From Oscheius tipulae (Eukaryota; Nematoda; Chromadorea; Rhabditida; Rhabditidae): a stretch of DNA of 64,000 nt. Below are positions 37,187 through 48,540 of this stretch, one piece after another. Numbering within the stretch: position 1 is the first letter of the stretch; every line of letters begins with the position of its first letter. The notes below the pieces were generated by a model, which was not told the origin of the DNA, searched no databases, and saw only the letters and a list, made by a program, of their open reading frames with translations. The stretch is taken from the NCBI GenBank assembly GCA_037178975.1, contig JASJZH010000005.1, positions 8,766,501 through 8,830,500 on the forward strand, written 5' to 3'. Position numbers and translations under genes: made by a program.

Positions 37187-38347
37187 ATCTTTTCTTGCCT
37201 TCTTTTGTCGTATCTCTCTGTGCTTTACCCCCATTGTTCTACCACATTCCACAGTTCCATTACGAGTGATTATTGTTCGTCCCCATTCCATGTCGTTCCT
37301 CGAGATAAATGCGTATTCTTTTCTTCGATCGATTTGAACACAGGGGCTCCCAGCTGTTCGGTGCATTCTTCAAAAGAGACATTTGGTTCAGGGGTCTGTT
37401 TATGATAAAGAATGTAGTCTTTTGTTTGAAAAATTGTGAACCAAAGTTAATAACTAAAAAAAAGAGCCTTTTCAAACTCCTCTGAATTTTTCCACTTTGG
37501 TTCTCTTCCATATTTAGCTTTTCCTTCCATATTTATTGCACGTAAACGATGCAGATTACTGTTCTACTTAGAACGTAAAACTGGCTAAAAGTCGTCATTC
37601 TCACTGGATCGTGAAAGATTTTTCAGTCTAAGATACCCATTTCTCAAAATAAGAACGCGTAAAGTAAGTCTTAAACTCCAACATTTCCAGTCAGCCCACT
37701 TGGTTTTTTTTCCAATTTCTACATTTTTCTGGTCGTTTTTGACGTCGAAGTAGACGTTTCTAAAGTAGTTGTTTTCGACGCTGAGTCGATTGAACACATT
37801 TAAAGCCATAAAAATGTGTGTAAAGCACAGTAAAATGCGATTTTACGGTAGTTCGTCGTGGGACCTGATTCACAAATGCGCTTGGCCGTCCACCCATAAT
37901 GACAGCGTCCCTTTAAAAGAGCAGATCAAAAAGAAGAATCCTTTTAATTCTGAGAAATAAAAACAATAACAATTAACGAAGTTTACACACAGACCTGTTG
38001 TCTCTCTCTCTCGTTCTCTCTATGACTTCAAGTCAAAAATACAACATAAAAATGTCGAAATATCCCCAAGAATCGCATATAATGAGGCTTGAAAGGGAAA
38101 AGAGCAGAAATCTCACGCGAATCGAACAGGGGGCTAAGAGAACACAGATGATACTCGTCGACGAGTGTGGTTGATTCGGAAACGAGGCGACCCGGCAAAA
38201 TGGAGAGATTTTTTAGGCATTTTATGGGCCCAAATACCCAGTAGTGGCAACGGAAATGCGCCTGTGAGTCGAGAAAAATAGGCGGGAGGAAAAGGCATCT
38301 GAAATTCTTGAAAATTATCAAGAAAAATCCAAAAAACTGACTTAAAA
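37187..38347. other. Convergent 3' spacer
   Basis: Between the mucin-like gene (plus) and the LAMMER kinase gene (minus). It is AT-rich and contains possible polyadenylation signals (AATAAA at about 37955 plus; TTTATT at about 37533 for the minus strand). No gene is seen. Confidence 0.5.
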
Positions 38348-41300
38348 TCATCGATTTTCTGTCGAATTACTATCCGGAGAGGGCACAGAGTTGCCGTTCT
38401 GTTTGACGGCTGGCAGGACATGGAGAGCTGCGACTCTTTGGCTTTCTGGTAGTCGAGAGAAGAAGGCGTGCTGGAGCGCGTCGTCGAGTTTAATTCGCGA
38501 TCCGGGCTCGTAGTCCAGCATGACCTCGATCAGCTCAAACAGCTCCACGTGCTCCGGCTCGTTGCTGGTCATGTAGCGCTGAAAATAAAAAAATCGAAAA
38601 GTTTGGGCCGGGCCTAAGGTGCATGTCTGGACTCGAGAGTTTCGCTCAGACATGACGTCGCCATGATGGCAAAGATGAGATGTAGGGTGATAAGTTCACA
38701 ATGATAGTATTTTGCACAGGAGCGTGTTGCTGATAGTAGACTCGGAATGATAAACCAGTTAAACCATTCAGTATGAAAACATGCTAGTTTTGACATAAAC
38801 GCCCTGATAGACGTTGATTGACAAGATCCGGAGGAAAAGGCAGGCCATGAGACGCAGATCACACAAGCAGTTAGAAAACAAGGGATAAGACAAGCTGGCA
38901 GTGATTCGAAGAAAATCATTTAGCAGACTATGAGAAGCTTGAGAGAAAGGAAAGAGATGGGATAAAATGATTTGTTTCCGCGGCTTTAAAAAAGTATAAA
39001 TTGCGAAGACTCGGAATGATAAACCAGTTAAACCACTAGTCACGAACTAATACGGTAGCTTTGACATCAAGAAATTGACAGACGGAGATTGACATGACAA
39101 GGCAAGAAAACAGAAACGTTTTGAAACGGGGACAAGACGATAGACTGAAAGAGGTATTACGTGAACATGTCATGAAGCTATCTTGAGAAAAACTTAGGAT
39201 TCAAAGACAGGATGACTGTTACATGTAATAGAGCCTCCGCCTCTCTGGGGCTGTTTGATTGAGCTGGAAAGAGTCAAAGATGACAGCGTTAATGGAGTGA
39301 CCTGGTTAATGGGAGTAAAGACTGCTCGAGATGTACAGAAAAGAACACTCACTCTGAGCGGCTTGCAGTTATCCCTAACATATTGTCCTTCCGGCGACGA
39401 GGCACTCCAGTCCAATTTGCCGTGATAGAAGTATTTCGTCTTCGTCTTCTTGCACATCCGGTAGGGAAGGGGCCCCAAGATTCTCTCCATCATGGCCAGA
39501 TGTTCCCTGTTCTCATGGGTCTGGAACAGGGTGACTCCCTGGTACAGCTCGTACAGAATACAGCCTATGGACCAGACGTCGCAGGGCTGACTCCATCCCA
39601 GCTCTAAAATTCGTCAGTTTTGCTCAAATTTGAAAAATAAAACTGACCCAGAATGACCTCGGGGGCTCGGTAGTGCCTCGTGGAGACGATTGTCGAATGA
39701 TGCTCGTGATCGAATGTGGCCGAACCGAGGTCGATTAGTCGTACCGTGGCATCTTTTACCCTCTTGTACGGCTGAAAAAAGTGATTATACCCTGTTGAAC
39801 ACAATTGACTTCAACAAGAAACAGGTTTTTACGCTTGTTGCGGGACCCAAGCGCAATGTTATACGTCACTCCGTCACTACACAACAAAAGCGAGCAAATT
39901 ATACTGTCCAGGGTAATTGCCAATATTGCAAGTCAACTTTGGATGCGCTTCAGAACTTTATTGTTGTCGCAGTGAAGTCACTGGGAGACTTGTTACTAGG
40001 AAGCAGCGCCGCCAGTGCAAACTGAAAACAAAAGGACGGCTGGCTTGCACTAAAAATGGTGGGTAATTTACAGGTTCTCGATGGCTTTTTTCTCGTTCTC
40101 GCGACGCTTAGTACTGCACTATCTTTTCGGCTAAATCTTTGAAAAGGTGTAACTTTCTGAGACCACAACCACCACATATCCGACGAGAAACGGCCAATTA
40201 AGACTTTTTCTCCTGCAAATATGTCTCGCAACGAACAAAAATATGCGAAAAAAAACACTCATAAAACTCACCTTCCCGCGCTTGACCTCCTCGGTAATGT
40301 ATTCGCTGTCGAGAAAGAGGATATTTTCCGGCTTCAGGTCGGTGTGGGTCAGCTTGTTGTCGTGGAGGAATTTCACAGAGTGACAGAGCTGGTAGGCAAT
40401 GTAGCGCGTCTGTTCGAGAGTATAGGGCCGGTAGCTGTTAGCTTTCTAAACGATTTTTTCAGCATATTTTCGACAAATAAGGAACAAACCAAAAAGTCAA
40501 AGACACTCAGTCCCATCAGCTCGAAGAGGAGACAAATGTGACCGTAGTAGTCAAAATGCTGAAGAAGCTGGATGACGCCGCTGAAAAAAGGATAAATTCT
40601 AGACGCCAGTCAAAGCTAATCGTAATGACCAAATATGACACGGGTTGGTGTCTCTGGTCGATTCCAGAACCTAAAAGTGGGCCGAAATAACGCAACTACG
40701 GAGAGGCAAAACGTGAAGAATGAATTGCAAGCATGGGCGAACTCGCTTCTGAAGCGGTAAAAGGACAGTTTGATGGTATCAAAAACAACTACAGAGACAA
40801 AAACAAGAGTCTACGTGAACATATCGACCATTTTCTCAACCTATTTTACCTATTCCGTGCAACTGTGACGGCAGGGTAGTGACGCTACCGTAGCGTTCAA
40901 TAAGCTATGATTACGCAGTCTGTCAAAGAAAGAGTTAGATAGACCATCAACAGAAGAGCCCAAGGATGTCCCATCCACCTGAGAAGAGATTTTGGACCAC
41001 TATAGTAGTATCTAGATGAAACCGATGCCCGTTGAGCCCGTCTGTTTCTGACGGTCATGAGCCAGAATGAGTCAGATAGGGCGAAACAAGCGAAACTGAT
41101 ACCACGAACCTTGTCTACCCTAGCCTAACTAAATTGCATGCATCAATAGAAACCTTGTTTTTTAGGCTTGAAAAAAAAGGTGCCCGTCAAAAGCGACTCG
41201 AACTCGTGTTTTTCACGTCAAAGGTCCCACCATATTTCACTAGCGGTCAGTCTGTAATCAGAGAAAACGAAATGTGTCCATCATGATTAACGACCACGAT

Positions 41301-44300
41301 AAATCAGTCTCTCAAATCACCACAAGCCGTTACGAAATCATTGAGAGCCCAGCATTGATTATGCGCAGGCTGTCGATGTTTCTCGGAAAACCGGCGTCAT
41401 TTGTTCACAAGGCAGCGGCTGTCCGACGCAACGTTTTGGTGGGTCCCCCTCCCGGAAATAACATGCGACGAAAAAAAAAAACTCACTGTTTGCCATGAAC
41501 ATCCTTCTCTTTGAGCTTGGCCAAAACTTTAATCTCCAGCCTCGCTGCGTCCCTGTACTTGCTCACATTTTTGATTATCTTCAGCGCGAGCATCTTGCCA
41601 TTTTTCTGAACATTTTAACATTTTTAGGTACAGGAAAAAACCTTACATCGCTGGTGTCTTTGACCTTGACGACCTTGCCAAAAGTTCCCTCGCCTAGTGT
41701 ATCGACAATTTCGACTGAAAAATGAGATGTTAGGAGTAAAACAAACTGTATAGAATGCTGAAAAAGGTTCTGAAGGTATGATCGGCCCGAAAAGCCCGAG
41801 ATTATTTATTTGTAAACAGCATGCGGTGGGCCTGAGCCCGACAAACGTTTCGGGACCCGTTCAAAAAATATATTCGGCGTCAAAAATGTGAGCCGCCAAA
41901 AAAAAACTTTAACAAGTCCCAGGAAAATGCAGTGTGTCCGGGCCTGAGCAGGGCCCACTGCATACTGTTTACAAGCGGGCCTATATGATTTTAGGTCATG
42001 TCTGTCTGTTCTAAATGCGTCTTCCTTTCGCTACGAGAGACTCATTTTTATCAAAAGGAAAGCGTAATTTGGGGTGCTCTCGTCGATTTGTTTTGCGTTA
42101 GCACACCGAGATTCGCCAACAAATTACGCTCCATTTCGGGTAAACATAGGTCTCGCAACGAACTTTCCGACTGAACAAACTACACAAAGAAAAAACCAGG
42201 AAAACCCACATTTAGCGTTGATCGTGTCGCCGGGATGATAGATCAGATGGCCGTCTCGGTCATCCTGAATCACCGGTCTCGCCGTAGTCGAGGACTGATT
42301 TGACGTCTCTCGTACTCGGCTCGACTTTTCCTGCTCGTTCTGAAAAGACATATTATTACTGGAAAAATGATAAAAGTTTAGTTTTTTACCGGTCCAAGAA
42401 CGCTCATAAATGCTAACATCCATTTCGTGGTCTTTTAAGATCTCAACGTGACAAAGTTTCGTAACAGGAATCTACAATCATGAGGCGGATCGTACCGGGA
42501 TAACTCGGAATCACGACCTAGATCGCTAACCACTGGGCTATAGTCTGCTTCCAACGAATAGGGTCAATTCTTCAAAGAAACGGTCTCGTCACGAAGTTAC
42601 AGAAATGCCAAGGCGAAATAATCTTTGAATTTTGCACAAATGGCGTAGCGCCTCTAGTATCCCATGGGGTCCGAGCTCGGAACCCGGGCAAGAATTTTTG
42701 ATCGGAAATAGACTTTAATCATGATTTTGAGATTCTTGGGCATTTTACTTACCTGTACAGCCGGTTTGGACCTTCTCGGCTGTCCGCCCCCGGCTATAAT
42801 CTTATCAACTTTGGCCGAGACTGACGCGGGAAGCTGGAGCTGTGCCAGGAGGCCAGCCGTGGCCGGATTCACTGCCTTCTCCTTCTTCGAAGTCTCTTTT
42901 GGCTTCTCCTTCTTGTCCTCGGCATTAAAAGCCGCCGCCACAGCATTCACAGTCTTCTTGGCTCTCTGCTCCGCGGCCTGATCAGTTCGATCCACAATGT
43001 CCACACCGGATTTTGAGACAGCTGTCAGTGGAGGGCCATCCCGTAACTCGTTCTTCTTCCTCCTAAGGGAGAGCTTCTTCTCGATCACACCGCGCTTGTC
43101 ATCAGCTTCAGGAAGAGCTATTGGTGCCCCAGAGCTCGTTGACGGGGCCGCGACAGCACAAATGGTCGTCCCACTCTTGCTCCCGTAGCTCTTCCTCACA
43201 GCTTTTGGAGCCGACGGGGACGCTGCCGCACTCGTCGACGTCGAAGGGACCACTCCTGAAGCCCTGGGCTGCACCAGCTCGATCCCATCACTCTTTCTCA
43301 CAGTTTCTGGTGTCCTCGGAGTATCTTTGGACACCGGCGATGGCGCCGTCGACTTGATCAGCGGTCGACCTTCCACAGGCGGCTTGTTCAGCGAGCTCTG
43401 CTTCGTGACAGCCGGAGGCCTCGTCCTTGGGGACAGGGCACTGGTACCTGGCTGTTCTGTCGAGGGATTCCGAGGCAGAGAAGGGGGTTTGACGCTGGCC
43501 GAAGCGGTGGGTTTCGGAGTGGAGGAGACGCTTCCAGCCGGCGTGGAAGATGGACTCGGGGCCGATTCCTTGACCGGCACGTTCAGGGACATCTTCTCCA
43601 AAGCATCGGAAACAGGTGTTAGCACTTTGGGCTCGTCAGCGGATTTCGGGAGAGTGTCAAACGGTTTCCAGAGGTCCTTCCAATGGTTGTAGCTGCGGTA
43701 GATGTTCGGATCCGAGTTGCATCGCCTCAAGCTGGCCAAAAGTTGCGTGTTCCTCCGGCGAGAGACGTAGTTTTTATACTTTCTTTTCCTCGGAATTACA
43801 ACCAGCGGCATGCGCCTCAGAGCCAGAGGTTGCTCGCCGCCGCTGCTCTTCTTTGGCATCTCAGCTGCAACGATGGCGGCGTTCTGAATCGGCGGGCCAG
43901 ACTCGAGCACGGCACGCTGTGGCAGACGGTGTGAAATGTAATGACGTCTAGTAGTCCGCGGTGAGGCGGCTGCAGATAATAAACGAGTACTGCTTTCGCG
44001 CGAAGAAGTCGAGGGGCTAGGACTCGTCACAGGAGAAAAGATACTGTACCCAACAGGTGGGGCCAGATACGGTTGAAAAGGAATACTGGTAGACTCTCTC
44101 TGTGGCTCTAGGAGTAGAGCAACAGAGAGGAAGAGGAGCGCTGTAGTCGCCTAGGGGGGAGACAGGCGCGCCTCCATCCGCCCACCGCCGAAGAGCACCC
44201 CGACACTTTACAACTTCAGGCGAAACTAAGCGAGAGAGGGATCTTTTGGATCCGAACTCGAGCTTGAGACTTCAGATCTATGAGGTTCTGCTAAATATAC

Positions 44301-45624
44301 CCATAGAATGAAAAATTCCAGCAGGCTACAGTCGGCAGATTCTGTACCTCCTCGGCCGGTCCGATCAGCATGACTCAATTTTACTTTACACTCCGGGAGC
44401 CGGGACTCAGAGTTTACGTTCCTAATGGACACAAAATGCAGAGAGGGACCAATAACGGGCTGTACCTAGCAATTTCAGAGCTATCCCGGACCTGCCATTT
44501 CAAAAGGAAGATAAACTAACCACCTCCTTCTCGCGATCCTTCCTCTCCTTCTCCCTTCTCTTCTCGTCGCGTTTTCTCGACGACTCCTCGCGGGCCTTCT
44601 GTTTCCTCCTCTCCTCAGATCTCTTGCGCTGTCGAGCCCGTTCGGACTCGCTGTGCCGGCTTTCCTTCTCGTGCTTTCGGCGATTCGAGCGGGAGCGTTC
44701 GCGACGTCTGTAACTGAAAAAGTCATGGGGTTTGACAGGTTAGAAGCGGTTAGGAGCATGCAGCGAGACAATTTCGATACTGTAGGATGGCGGTTAGCCT
44801 TCTTTGTTCAAACTTTAGTTGTGAACCCCATCAAATTGTGTTTTTTAAGTACTTTATGTGCGGGGACAGCCAGACCGTATTTTACGAGTTTGGTGTGCAT
44901 AAAAGCTGCAAAAGCAAAATTGGAAGAATGACAAAATGATGATCATTCTGCAGAGAAGTTCATTAGGAATAAAAATCGAGAAAAGACACAGCCGGTAACA
45001 GGTCGGACTGTGGAAACGAAGGCTCCGGGTACGAATCCTACGCGTGACAAAAATTTTTGCCTTTTTATGGAACAGTCCAATGCACCTTTCGAACATTTTT
45101 GGCTTTACTAGTTTGTTCAAAACAATAAACAAAAGCAATGCGGATCGTTTTACCATTGTAAGATGGTCCATTTTCGTAACTACTCGATGCTTTCATGCCC
45201 CTGTAGAGTTGTTTTACAAGCTGGAGAGGGAAAACGTAGTTTGAAGCAGAAGAAAATGATAAAAAACTGCAGGACATTAACATAAAAGGAGCAAGGAACA
45301 CCCGTCAATTTTTCACCAGACATTTAGTTGTAGAAGGACAGATTTAGAAGGCATGCAACACAAAATGGACTAGCTGAGGACATACATTTAAGGTAAAACA
45401 CAAAAGGCAACTTACTCCCTCTCATCCCGTTCCCGATTTCTTCTACGAGCCCGTTCCTCTCTCGAATCGACCATATTTCTTCGTCTGACAGTCTGTGTTC
45501 GAGGCGAGTCGTCGTATCTGCAAAAGTTTCAAGCTTGAGTGGAAAAAATCGCCTACTTGGCTCGTTTGTACTTGCTTGACACGTCGACATCGTCGCTCAG
45601 CTTACGTCGACGGTCGTAGCCCAT
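38348..45624 (-). CDS. Clk: LAMMER (CLK/Doa) dual-specificity kinase, 966 aa
   Basis: Twelve exons: 45557-45624, 45416-45517, 44524-44713, 42753-44105, 42210-42339, 41647-41714, 41487-41605, 40490-40580, 40272-40445, 39648-39771, 39353-39603, 38348-38578. The N-terminus is Arg/Lys/Glu/Ser-rich (RS-like). A single 451-codon Ser/Pro/Lys-rich exon follows, then the kinase domain: [12 protein letters not shown], catalytic loop [11 protein letters not shown], activation segment [17 protein letters not shown] and the diagnostic [17 protein letters not shown] kinases phosphorylate SR splicing factors in the nucleus. The magnesium-binding motif reads DLG where CLKs I recall have DFG. The ATG follows GATTTCAG by 19 nt. 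The donor of exon 3 and acceptor of the long exon are weak, so that long exon may be alternatively included. Confidence 0.95.
42480..42605. mobile_element. Truncated TIR element (copy 3) in tRNA-like sequence
   Basis: At 42541 a diverged left TIR (TAGTCTGCTTCCAACGAA) follows a TA and a minus-strand tRNA-like A-box flank (GATCGCTAACCACTGGGC). Its first 60 bp resemble the copy at 63864 (shared CAATTCTT...AAAG). No right TIR is found, so the copy is truncated. In an intron of the LAMMER kinase gene. Confidence 0.5.
45000..45052 (+). repeat. tRNA-like remnant
   Basis: B-box variant GGGTACGAATCC with an eroded A box upstream (GGTAACAGGTCGG), in a LAMMER kinase intron. Confidence 0.3.
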
Positions 45625-46296
45625 CTTCAGCTACTTGAGCAGCCTGAAATCGTGTATTTTTCTGTAGAAAGTGAAGCTATTAGCCGTAAACAAGGCTTGA
45701 AATAAAAGAAAAACCGAATATTCCGAAAATTGAACGGGGTAATCAGAGCGTTTCCATACATTCAGACTATTTTGTAGCCTATAAGACCTACTACAGCTTA
45801 TTAGCACTAAACAATGACCATTTGGGACCGAAAACTGGTCAGAAAACGGTCTAAAACTGCCATGATGTGATTTGGTCTCCGAGGACAGCAAAGCAAAGTG
45901 TTCACTGGATAATTTTCTAGCTAGTACGTAGAAGATTATACCAGGTACTGGGATAAAAGGAAAAATGAAAAAATAGGTTGGGAAGAGATAAAAAGGGGGA
46001 AAAATTGGACGGGGAAAAGGCTGCAACGTGCAGGAGAAAATGGGGCTACCACGCCATCTCACGTAGGCGCCACATTCAAAATTTGGTGAGTTGGACCAGG
46101 TTTTTCTGGATAATGGGCATGAAATCGATTTCTTATCTCGTAAAAACATTTATTCAGCATCAGAAACTGTCTGCCAGATGGGAGAAGCTTTTATAGAGCA
46201 GAAAAGTGTGAGTCACGGCAAGGAAAGATGTTTTAGTAAAACGGAACAAGTGGAAAACACGCAAAAGTACCCAGGCTTTGAATTGGAATCAGAGTA
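45625..46296. other. Spacer between LAMMER kinase and multi-pass protein genes
   Basis: Upstream of the kinase ATG and downstream of the next gene's stop, both minus strand. The 172-codon minus frame here has no coding signature I trust. Confidence 0.45.
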
Positions 46297-47581
46297 TCAC
46301 AGTGACGGGAGCCCTCGCTCAATACTTTCGACGGTAGGTGCTTCTGTTGGCGGATCCGGACGATTCTTCTCCTCTAGCATCAGTTCATTCAGGCCAAACT
46401 GCAAATTTGGCATGACAGAGATACAAAGAGACTGAGAGAGAGAAAGAGAAAGAGAAAGAGAAAGAGAGACAGAGACAGGCAGAGACACAGAAATAGATCA
46501 AAATTGAGTGAAAATAATAAAACCTGTTCAGATTGACTGCTACGAAGCCATTGAGCACAGTGGACGACTATTATCATGAACCAGATGTGGATAACTACCT
46601 GAGCGCACCAAACAATCGAGGAGAGCGTGGCCCAGATGACCAGGACTTCTGGAATCACAATGACCTCGAGGAAACGCCGAAACTCATACTCTGCTTGTCG
46701 GTGACCCTAATAAATTCCCCAATTGACTGTATGTTATTAGCCAACTCGATCTCGACCCGCTCGCGGTAGTACGAGTCCTTCTGAAGGGCTGCGATAGCAT
46801 GGTTGATGGTCAGGAGGATGCAGAAGGTTACTGTCGTTATCTGAAAAAGTAAAAATTGGGGAGAGAGATTCAGGAGAGAACCAACTCTTATCCCTAAGGT
46901 TCGTTACACAGCTGCAACGGCGACTACATTATAAGATCTTGGCTAAGAGTTGGGCGCTTACTGTCTCTGTCTCTTCTATCTATATCAACATTTGGCTTCA
47001 ACGGCGCACCAACTCTGCTACCATGTACATCGACACTCACTCCGTACCGAAGCTCACAGTTGCTGCGATTTTTGAGCCACCGGTGCTTTCGTAACGTGAC
47101 AACAATCCAGTTGCCTGTCGGCCCGGAAACGACACGTGTCAACATCACCAGAGTTTTTGCAAATCGGATTACGCACCAACTCATCTGCGTATCGAGAAGC
47201 TACTGTAGCCAATATGGATACGTCGATACGGTGTACTGCAAGAGTTGGTGCGCAGTGTGAAGTCAGGCTGACTCACCGAGACGACAGTAAATGGCTGGAG
47301 GAAGGCTGGTCGTCTGCGATAGAGACCGAAGAAGAGACAGGCCACAGCCACCGAGTCACAGAAGGTGAAGAACAGTGGCCAGCTCCATTTGACCTCGGAA
47401 AACTTGTAGACATGAATGCCCAGGTTGGAGAAAATGATAGCACAATAGGTGATGGCCACCATATAGCCACCATTCTTAAGTGTTTGGCTGTTTTCGGATC
47501 AAAGAGAAATCATACCAGAACCGAAAACTTGCCACAGCAGTAGCGGGAAGAGTCTCGGAATGTGCCAATAAGCTCTACCAT
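46297..47581 (-). CDS. Multi-pass membrane protein, at least 210 aa, unknown family
   Basis: Exons 47516-47581, 47277-47474, 46757-46840, 46524-46706 and 46297-46398 are all in phase 0. The product starts MVELIGTFRDSSRYCCGKFS, has membrane segments around GGYMVAITYCAIIFSNLG, FFTFCDSVAVACLFFGLY, ITTVTFCILLTI and a long C-terminal pair (VIVIPEVLVIWATLSSIVW), and a polar tail ending GLPSL. An alternative start is possible: exons at 48024-48232, about 47790-47936 and 47578-47726 read in phase into it (with more membrane segments) if a different donor/acceptor pair is used near 47500-47580. I cannot decide between the two. The intron 46399-46523 is mostly CTGTCTCT repeat; the intron 46841-47276 holds a GCACCAACTC palindrome. 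Confidence 0.72.
46428..46500. repeat. GAGAAAGA/GACAGAGA simple repeat, intronic
   Basis: Purine-rich on the plus strand, CTGTCTCT/CTTTCTCT on the transcript; makes up most of the last intron of the multi-pass protein gene. Confidence 0.85.
47165..47268. repeat. GCACCAACTC palindrome copy
   Basis: Arms ATTACGCACCAACTC (about 47168-47182) and GAGTTGGTGCGCAGTGTG, plus an internal CTGCGTATCG/CGATACG pair, about 100 bp in total. It matches the copies near 12.9-13.4 kb. Confidence 0.7.
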
Positions 47582-48023
47582 CGCCGGGCAGACACTTTCA
47601 GTTTGCCGAGGAGAGTCAGAGATGGCTCATGTCCTGGGGCGGGATCTGAACTCTTGGGAATGACGAGAGAAACCAGAGTAACAGCGATCAAAAACTCGGA
47701 GTAAACAGTCGTGAGAGTCTTATGCGGAAACTGATAGAGCTAGAGATAGGTAGCAAGGCGGAGAGAGAGAGGGAGACGAATCGGGACCCCGCCCGAGGCT
47801 CTCTCGGGCCCGGTCTCGTCTTCGACTGGCTTTGTGGTCAGTAATCGGCAGTTCAAACACGAAGACAGTGTGTGAAGGCGGAGGTGGAGAACAGAGGAGA
47901 CCCCCAAATAGAGCAACAAAGGTGTCAAGAGGTTATCCTAGTTAGCGACTGATTGTGAGACAGCAGACTAGAGGACAGAGGGACAAAGAGACAAAGTTTG
48001 AGGTAGAAGTAGAAACCACTGAC

Positions 48024-48232
48024 CTGGATCCAAGCAGACGAGAGCATGGGCGACAAACATGACATGTAGATGCTGCTCCAGACGGGCTTCCGCGACAAGA
48101 GCAGCGTTCTCCCAGAGACGTATCTACCTTGACGTGACTTCACTTGCAAACAGTAATCTTTCTTTACTAAACCGCAGCAGTATCGATCCGTCTGTTCGTC
48201 TGTCGTGGTGTCCGCACAATTGCCTGTCAACA
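48024..48232 (-). CDS. Unassigned exon with membrane segment
   Basis: An acceptor (GAGTATTAG) opens a frame with five Cys near its start (GNCADTTTDEQTDRYCCGL) followed by KPVWSSIYMSCLSPMLSSAW, ending at an ATCCAG/GTCAGT donor. It continues in phase 0 to a following exon at about 47936 down to 47790 (DNLLTPLLLYLGVSSVLHL). It may be the N-terminal part of the multi-pass protein gene downstream or a separate small gene. Confidence 0.4.
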
Positions 48233-48540
48233 CTAATACTCAAAAATTCTGGCGTGTCATTTTACATCAAGAAACAAGAGGACAAGGCACTGTGGGGGGC
48301 AGCTTCTGTTACTAGGGAAGAGGCGAAGCTATTTGTTATCAATTCTAAGCCAAGACTGAAGGGCTGCTGTCTGACAGAGTTTCAACCTTTCTCGCCCTGT
48401 CTGCTTCAGCTTCTTCTATGATGTTCCCTGTCAGCGTGCCATATGATCAGCTGGTACAAAACAATTTTTTATAGAAAGCCACACGTCATGATGAGCACAC
48501 AAAAATACCGGCACATTTTGAGATCAAATGCTAGCTAAAT

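Noticed and set aside
45631-46149. 172-codon minus-strand frame upstream of the LAMMER kinase
   Set aside because: Phe/Ser/Pro-rich translation of pyrimidine-rich leader sequence; it runs into the probable 5' leader of the kinase gene.
46297-48232. C-terminal half of a P5B-type ATPase
   Set aside because: The order of helices and a RRRPAF..PF stretch faintly recall it, but there are no phosphorylation or ATP-binding motifs upstream and the SLCO gene occupies that DNA.
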